From Meandrina meandrites (lineage: Eukaryota > Cnidaria > Anthozoa > Scleractinia > Meandrinidae), in contig OY855912.1 of assembly GCA_963693305.1 (NCBI GenBank), forward strand, positions 5,484,501 through 5,548,500: a DNA stretch of 64,000 nucleotides, given 5' to 3'. Below are positions 58,051 through 64,000 of this stretch, in pieces (position 1 is the first letter of the stretch; each line of letters begins with the position of its first letter). A model generated the notes under the pieces. The model was given only the letters and a program-made list of their open reading frames with translations, did no database searches and was not told the origin of the DNA. Both the position numbers and the translations under genes were made by a program.

Positions 58051-58330
58051 TTGGGATGTAATAACTACTACGATTGGCTTTCTGTCGTTTCTTTGACAGC
58101 GTTGCCGCTCTTTGTTTTCTTTTCTCTTCTCCCAGGGTGAGGCTTGTAATGTCGTCGACAGGCAACCACTTTTCTTTCTTTTTACCAGTTACAGGCGAAG
58201 TGTAGGCTACTTTATATACGTGTCGACGAATGTTCCTTTTCATTATTAGGGCTTCAATAACATAACGCCTCTTTTGAGCACTTTTGATGCCTCCTTTTCT
58301 TGGCAAGCGCACATAAACCTTTTCTGCAAC
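57990..58330 (-). pseudogene. Integrase C-terminal region of the Ginger-like element
   Basis: A basic segment (VRLPRKGG, RNIRRHVYKVAYTSP, then WLPVDDITSLT) resembles the C-terminal domain after a retroviral-type integrase core. Between it and the core (58330-58375) there is a frameshift and a TGA. Confidence 0.6.
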
Positions 58331-58368
58331 ATTGTATTTTGAGGGTGGATAGGCTCACAAATGTCCTC

Positions 58369-59154
58369 TTACCATTCTTTCACTGCATCGTTCACTTGCT
58401 TTAGCAGCCTGCCTCCTGATGTTTGAGGTATGTTTAGAGCGCCGTCTTCAGTCTCCTTCTGATGGATTACATTTACAGCATTTTCGACCACCTCTTCATT
58501 TGTCATGGCTGTGTTGTATGAATTACAGTGGCGTGCAAAGTACACTTCAAAGGGTGTTTTGTAGGCCAGAACTTCTTTTGGATCTTCATTTAAGATGCGC
58601 TGGTAGTTTGGAAGACTCTCAGCCCAATTTACTCCTTTTGCACCCATTTGAATGAAGTCGTACTCCATCTTGGATCGTAAGGCTCTATGGCTCCGTTCAA
58701 CTTTTCCTTGAGATTGCGGGTGGTACGGACGACTACAAATTATTTTAATTTCCAGCTGGCGGCAAAGCTCCTTGACAGCTCCTTTAAACTCACCCCCTTG
58801 ATCACATTGAATTACCCGAGGAGGACCATGTTCTAAATATAAGATTCGCAATTCATCCGCAATGTTCTTACTGCTTTTCACGCTAACTGGACGGAGCCAA
58901 ACAAACCGACTGAAAACATCCATTACCGACAGAACGTACCTATATGACACACCATTAAATTTGATTGCACCTTTTCGTCCCATATCCATTAAATCAATTT
59001 GGTGTCTCATTTGAACGTCTCTTGCCCGAATTGGCTTCAATCTTGCCTTATTACAAAACTTTGCATTCCTTTTGTAATGCTGTTTGTCAGTGTTAAGAAT
59101 TTTTTGTACTTTGATCCTGCTGAGACCAGCAAAGTTCTGCTTGAGAGATGACAC
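58369..59154 (-). pseudogene. Transposon integrase core (rve-type DDE)
   Basis: 261 codons. The catalytic triad is visible: Asp in HQIDLMDM, Asp in VIQCDQGGEFKG and Glu in SQGKVERSHR, with 34 residues between the second Asp and the Glu. YVLSVMDVFSRFVW and PYHPQSQGKVE are classic for Gypsy/Ginger integrases. The upstream frame contains stops before joining, and the downstream frame is broken, so the protein is not complete. Confidence 0.8.
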
Positions 59155-59294
59155 TAACTTTGCAGCCCCCGTTCCTTTAATTTCAGCCGTTCGTATTCAT
59201 CAGCAACAATCTTGCACACTTCCGAAACTCTCAGTATTCGACGTCCTTTCGCTTTGGAGTAAATAAATTTACGGCCTCCTTCCTCCTTAACTGT

Positions 59295-59522
59295 TCAATC
59301 CCCATTCGCTCTCCAGTAGCGTACCGCTGCTGATCGCTGTGCACGTGTTCGTTCCTTTACTGATGGCAGACGTTCACCTTCAATTATACTTATCAGAGCA
59401 TCATAAATCTCGTCGGGAATGGCTGATTTATCTCGAACTCCACGTCCTTTGCCTTTGCTTTTTGTGGCCACGGAAAGGGCTATGAAGCAGACAAAGAGAG
59501 CCAGAGCCAGTACAGACTTCAT
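59295..59522 (-). CDS. Short frame with signal-peptide-like start inside the transposon
   Basis: 75 codons. MKSVLALALFVCFIALSVATK is a good secretory signal peptide by eye (a single Lys, a hydrophobic core, then Ala at the cleavage side), followed by basic SKGKGRGVRD and an amphipathic stretch ending YWRANGD. After the TGA the same frame continues (RKFIYSKAKGRRILRVSEV...), resembling a transposon DNA-binding region. It may be a chimera of a host secreted-protein start with the transposon, or chance hydrophobicity. Confidence 0.4.
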   Translation of the reverse strand: MKSVLALALFVCFIALSVATKSKGKGRGVRDKSAIPDEIYDALISIIEGERLPSVKERTRAQRSAAVRYWRANGD

Positions 59523-60028
59523 CTTGGACGGAATTCAAGAATAGTGCAACTTGGACCAAACTATCTAAGACAGCGGGGATTCTGTGTCTAGACACTGGGT
59601 CTACGTGCTATTGCTATCTCGGTCGAATGTAAGAGTTGAAATTCCATTTACGAATCGATGTACTTTATAGTAGTTCCAATATAAATTTCGTTGGTACGTG
59701 ATGCAAAAAAATAAGCACTGACACAAGGAATGGTAGTTTAAATAAACTTAACTTTAGTTAAAATGTACTAAAAGTTAGTACATTCGTACAGTTGGCTCTG
59801 ATCACATCGAAACACAAAAGTAAACCTGTCATCAATCACGTAAGCCAGCTTTTTTTAAAAAATATAGATCCCGTGGCTGTTGTAGTCCTACGTTTTATTT
59901 TGTAATTCTTGAAAAGTAAACACATACATCAATAAATTCTTGCTACGTAGTGATATGGTGTAATTGTTTTCTCTGTATTAATAATATTGTACGTCTTCTT
60001 TCAATACTGTAAAACCTTATTCTCTTCA

Positions 60029-60051
60029 ATAAAAAAATAATAATAATAAAA

Positions 60052-60090
<39 letters not shown>
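60029..60090. repeat. (AAT)n microsatellite
   Basis: About 15-20 imperfect AAT units inside the Ginger-like element. Confidence 0.85.
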
Positions 60091-60091
<1 letters not shown>

Positions 60092-60194
60092 TCTTGCTGT
60101 TTGTGCCCTGGTAAATGAAGGGTTAAGTAGGTAAGTCAAGAAGTCATCCTCAATGGGAACAATCACTACAATGATTCAAGAATAAACAATTACA

Positions 60195-60365
60195 GTCGAG
60201 CACCTATTTAACGGCCACCCATTAAGCGGCCAGTCATTAAGCGGCCACCCATTAGACGGCCAGTCATCAAAACCCGGAAATTATTCTCAGTACAATACAG
60301 TAAAGAAAACCTTTTTTTTAGCGGCCACCTCTATTAAGAGGCCGGGGCCTCCTTTTGGCCGCCCT
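60195..60365. repeat. GCGGCCACC-rich repeat patch
   Basis: Words taacggccaccca, taagcggccagtca and tagcggccacctctatt recur. Looks like the end of a dispersed element inserted in the Ginger-like transposon. Confidence 0.5.
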
Positions 60366-60503
60366 GACAAGGCTTCTTCTATTGTTTTTACCCTTATTTA
60401 GCATGCAGCAAGAAGGTAGGGGAGAAAAATTGTGACAGTATAACGTATTACAAACACAATGAGACAAATTACCTTTCGGATTAATTTTAAATCTGAGTGG
60501 TCC

Positions 60504-60665
60504 TTATTACATTTGTGACCAACTATTATTACACTTGTGACCTTTATTACATTTGTGATCAATTGTTATTACACTTGTGACCTTTATTACATTTGTGACC
60601 AATTGTTATTACACTTGTGACCTTTATTACATTTGTGACCAGTTATTACATTTGTGCCTTCAACA
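60504..60665. repeat. Right terminal inverted repeat of the Ginger-like element
   Basis: Reverse complement of 55536-55697, ending gtgccttcaaca. Confidence 0.9.
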
Positions 60666-61047
60666 AATGTTACCAAACATAAATAAAGATTTTGCTTACT
60701 GCAATTAGTAATCATTGATTACGTTAATAAAAGATCGACATTAATTTAGTGATTGTGCAACTTTTGAAAGAAAAAAGTTAAGAAATCTGCTAACGATACG
60801 CTCTGTTTTTTTAATTGTTTTTTTTTATCTTTACACTACAAGCAATACAAAAAACTTACGATACTTATTAAGAATGTTTTTAATACTTACACCATACAAT
60901 TCAAACGATAGTAACGATATTGGCGATAAGGCAAGGAATTGTGGTTATGCGCAAATGGAAGAATGCAACAAACTTAAACGTATACCATTGATAACGACTT
61001 TTAATCCATCACTTCCTCGCATTTCTAACATCAAAAAATAAAACCAT

Positions 61048-61575
61048 TTGCTGCTCTCCTCTAACCGCTGCAAAAACGTTTTTCAGCAACAGTTGCCTGT
61101 TGTTGCCTTCAGGCGTTCTCCTAACCTTCGTGACTTACTTGTTACAGCCAGACTTTCTTCTAATTCTACTAATCTCCATCCCCAACTCCCTTCCGGTTCT
61201 TGCCGTTGTGGAAAAAACTGCGCCACTTGCCCCTACATTTCTGACGGACTTACTACATATACCTTCTTTTCCACTAATGAAACGCGCCACATTAAATCTA
61301 ACTTGACCTGTTACACTAAAAACCTCATCTACATGATTCAATGAAACCGCTGTAATTTACAATACATAGGAGAGATTAAACGACATTTAAAAGACCGTTT
61401 CAATGAACACCGCCGTGCCATAGATAACCCTAACACTAAATCTAAACCTACTTCAGTTGCAGAAAATTTCCTTTCCTCTCCTAACCACACTGCTAATGAC
61501 ATCCAACTAATCCCCATCGAAAAAGTCTTTTCAAACAGGGACTCAACCTGTAAGGCCAGGGAAGATCAGCTAGAT
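61048..61575 (+). pseudogene. Penelope-like element fragment with GIY-YIG endonuclease
   Basis: The frame reads RSPNLRDLLVTARL, a CRCGKNCATCPYI cysteine cluster, then LIYMIQ, NRCNLQYIGE and LKDRFNEHRRAID, the GIY-YIG domain of Penelope-type retroelements. A TGA at 61342-61344 replaces the expected codon between LIYMIQ and NRCNLQYIGE. The reverse transcriptase is absent and the 3' side runs into satellite DNA. Confidence 0.8.
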
Positions 61576-61595
61576 TTGCGGCCAATCCGATTTTG

Positions 61596-62275
61596 GATTT
61601 CAGAAATCAGAAATCAGGACAATCCGTGAAACTATTTTGGATTTTAGTTTCCAGAAAGCAGCAAACAGCATATTCATGTCGGAAAATCCAGGCTGTAGAA
61701 ACAGAAAATAAATAATCGAGCAACAACGAATCCTGAAACCAGAAAAGATGAAACAGAAACTAGAAAACAAATAAATTACCTGATTTTGCGGCCAAACCAT
61801 GGCTTATTTAGAGAAATCGGAAATCAAGAATAACTCGCAATATATTCCTGTAATTAATTTTGAAAAATCAGAAAACGGATATTTTTGTCATCAGAAATCA
61901 GAAACCCGAAATCAGAAATCAGGAATCCGAAATCAGAAATCAGAAATCGGAAATCAGAAATCAGAAATCAGAAATCAGAAATCAGAAATCAGAAATCAGA
62001 AATCAGAAATCAGAAATCAGAAATCAGAAACCCGAAATCAGAAATCAGAAATCAGAAATCAGAAACCCGAAATCAGAAATCAGAAATCAGAAACCCGAAA
62101 TCAGAAATCAGAAAACCCGAAATCAGAAATCAGAAACCCGAAATCAGAAATCGGAAATCAGAAATCAGAAATCAGAAATCAGAAACCCGAAATCAGAAAC
62201 CCGAAATCAGAAATCAGAAACCCGAAATCAGAAATCAGAAATCAGAAACCTGAAACCTGAAATAAGAAATCCAAA
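61596..62275. repeat. (AAATCAG)n heptamer satellite with AAACCCG variant
   Basis: Dense from about 61884 to 62275, degenerate before that. Seven-base periodicity is constant and AAACCCG replaces AAATCAG at irregular places. Long open frames across it are artefacts. Confidence 0.9.
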
Positions 62276-62299
62276 ACCCGTTGTAAGACGTAGAGAGTG

Positions 62300-62345
62300 G
62301 AGTGGGGTGGTGGTGGGAGGGGAGGGGAGGGGAGGGGAGGGGACG
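62300..62345 (+). repeat. (GGGGA)n G-rich tract
   Basis: gggaggggaggggaggggaggggagggg could form a G-quadruplex. Further G-runs follow at 62463-62502 and 62719-62740. Confidence 0.75.
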
Positions 62346-62559
62346 GTTCTTGTGATGCGATGGTTTTCCAAGAGAAGAACTTCTTTCTTTTGGTCAGGGG
62401 TGGGGGCGGGTTTGTCGGGGACTTGCTAGAAGGTAGGAAGAAAGCCGAAACTCGTTTGATAAGGGGGAGGGGGGGGGGGGGGTTGGGGTTAGGGGGTGGG
62501 GTACATCGGAGCACTTTCCTAACAGTCCGTGGGAGATACAGGTTCAAAGGTTAAAACAA

Positions 62560-64000
62560 CCATAAAACCTTTGTTGCTTGGTAAACTTTACTTTGAAACC
62601 CTTCAGCTTATTTGTCAATAAGGGCACTGCTGTTCAATTTCTCCATTATCTCAACAGCCGAAATGACAACATCAAATTTACCACTGAATTTGAACGGGAA
62701 ACGGCAGGTCTTTTTCAGGGGTGAGGGGTGAGGGGTGAGAATAAAGGATTCGGACGGTTAACAACTTCGGTAAGTTTAGTGACGGTGTTTTCATTAGTTG
62801 TAATTATCTGCGATACCCGATAAAAAGACATAAGAATGTCAAGTGTCTAACCTGCCCATACATTACTATAGTAGAACGATGTGTTTAGCGTGCAATGAAT
62901 CAAAATCATGATGAAATACAAACAACTTTACTGAGTAAGGCTTTACCTAAGGGCCTATATAGCCATACATTTTATTCTAATCATAATCTGTAAAGCTGTA
63001 GCTTGTGTTTACTTTATTTGCCTCTGTATATTTAGCTACGTAACTTAAGCTAACTTAAGTTCAAAAATTAAAAATCGATTTAAACGGCATACAAAAGAAT
63101 GAAAAGAAATAACGCAACAGCGGTAATACATGCAGTCCAGTTTGACTTAAAATTCTATTATGTCAGTGATTGGGCCGAGTCAAATAAATTTTAAAATACT
63201 GTAAAATAAAGTTTGATTTTATTTCCCTGAATGTCTACAATGAATACAATACCGAATGAAAATGGAATATCACAGTATCATATTAGGTCACAGTTGATGA
63301 AATCCAGCATTACAATAAAGGTCAGCCAAGGGTTCTGTCTAATGCACTAACGAAATCAGATATGGTCATTTGATTTTATTATTCGTTTCAGTAATGTGCT
63401 CTTGAAAAGCTCCCTTTATCCCACCACACAGGTTACATTGGCTCTTAAATGTAATTTATCGCCGAATATGAAATAAATTATTGTTTAAAATACAATATAT
63501 CACTGATATGAACTCAATAAACACTTTTTTCGTACGTACAAATGTACATTTATTCCCACGCAATAGTCGGTATAATCTTGTGTGAGCGCACGTGCCAGAC
63601 ACTGTAACTTTACAGTGCAGCACGAGCATACCGGTATGCACTATCGGTTCTTTTTTTTTCACTTTTTCCGAGTTTTTTGTTTGTGTGTGTATATTTTTTA
63701 AGATCAAAAGTGGTTCGCATATTCAAGCCGTTATTAAAACCAGGAACATGGGACATTCCGGAACATTATAAAACTTGGGTGAGCATACCAGTAGTGAAAT
63801 TAGCAAATAAATCAATGCACAAAGTATTTAATGGCGAGAAAGGTGGGACGAAAAAAACTTTTTGCTGACTGGAAATGTAGCTATTACCGTCAATAATGTA
63901 TATTCGTGGAAGTAAATTTCAAGACAGCAAGGGACCCTCACGGATAAACGCTGCTAATGTAGGATCTACAAGAGATTTAATTAATACAGTTACTATGTGA
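62560..64000. other. Right flank, no gene recognised
   Basis: AT-rich sequence with only short unsupported open frames on either strand. Confidence 0.4.

Larger units (their letters stand above)
55536..60665 (-). mobile_element. Ginger-like DNA transposon, 5.13 kb, decayed
   Basis: Terminal inverted repeats of 162 bp (55536-55697 and 60504-60665) begin TGTTG, fitting the TGTNR start I recall for Ginger elements, and are built of alternating ggtcacaaatgtaata / ggtcacaagtgtaata units. Inside, on the minus strand, are an integrase, an integrase C-terminal region, an OTU-type protease and a 27-bp minisatellite. Flanks aaaa and aatg do not match, so no clear 4-bp target duplication remains. Stops and frameshifts show it is inactive. 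The class name is by memory of family traits. Confidence 0.7.

Noticed and set aside
61884..62275. Telomere repeat
   Set aside because: The AAACCCG variant is one base off plant-type telomere repeats and the main unit AAATCAG is not telomeric; metazoan TTAGGG is absent.
61799..62429. Long SEIRNQK-type open frames
   Set aside because: Heptamer satellite read-through, not genes.

Overview
The window looks like nuclear DNA of a cnidarian, most likely a stony coral. Genes are split by GT-AG introns. Small inverted-repeat transposons, tRNA-type SINE fragments and LINE/Penelope remnants are dense. The gene content (glycosyltransferase and leucine-rich-repeat proteins with a TRADD-N-like domain, plus a CCDC33-like gene) fits a cnidarian. 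No bacterial or organellar features are seen. The species was not determined.

Layout. An intronless ARL4-like small GTPase lies at 1.0-1.65 kb (minus). The centre is a head-to-head pair of paralogous genes. The left copy is on the minus strand (about 14.3 down to 4.87 kb) and the right copy on the plus strand (43.1 to 54.5 kb). Both carry the same exon order and phase: a GT4-type glycosyltransferase exon, a TRADD-N-like exon, a short acidic linker exon, then one exon with all leucine-rich repeats. The right copy is open throughout (predicted 1176 aa). In the left copy the glycosyltransferase exon is frameshifted by a 26-bp deletion. A separate in-phase candidate first exon at 11.36-11.50 kb would still give an open TRADD-N/LRR product. 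No NACHT or NB-ARC exon was found in either copy.

Between the paralogues lies a 32-exon plus-strand gene (21.87-40.94 kb) whose exons join without a frame conflict into 1372 codons. It has an N-terminal C2-like region, three exons sharing an AGSLANL-type motif, a central C2 domain, a long coiled coil and a basic proline-rich tail. It is called CCDC33-like from remembered family features.

The right third is repeat-rich. It holds a 1.3-kb uninterrupted (TACA)n array next to the tail of a truncated LINE, a 5.1-kb Ginger-like DNA transposon (162-bp inverted repeats built of tandem units, broken integrase and broken OTU protease), a Penelope-like GIY-YIG fragment and a heptamer satellite. Many small inverted-repeat elements across the window still show clean target-site duplications.

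Working idea (inference): the paired genes encode innate-immune-type receptors or adaptors in which a nucleotide-sugar glycosyltransferase domain sits where a nucleotide-binding ATPase would be expected. One copy is intact with a recently homogenised LRR array, and the other is losing its enzymatic domain.
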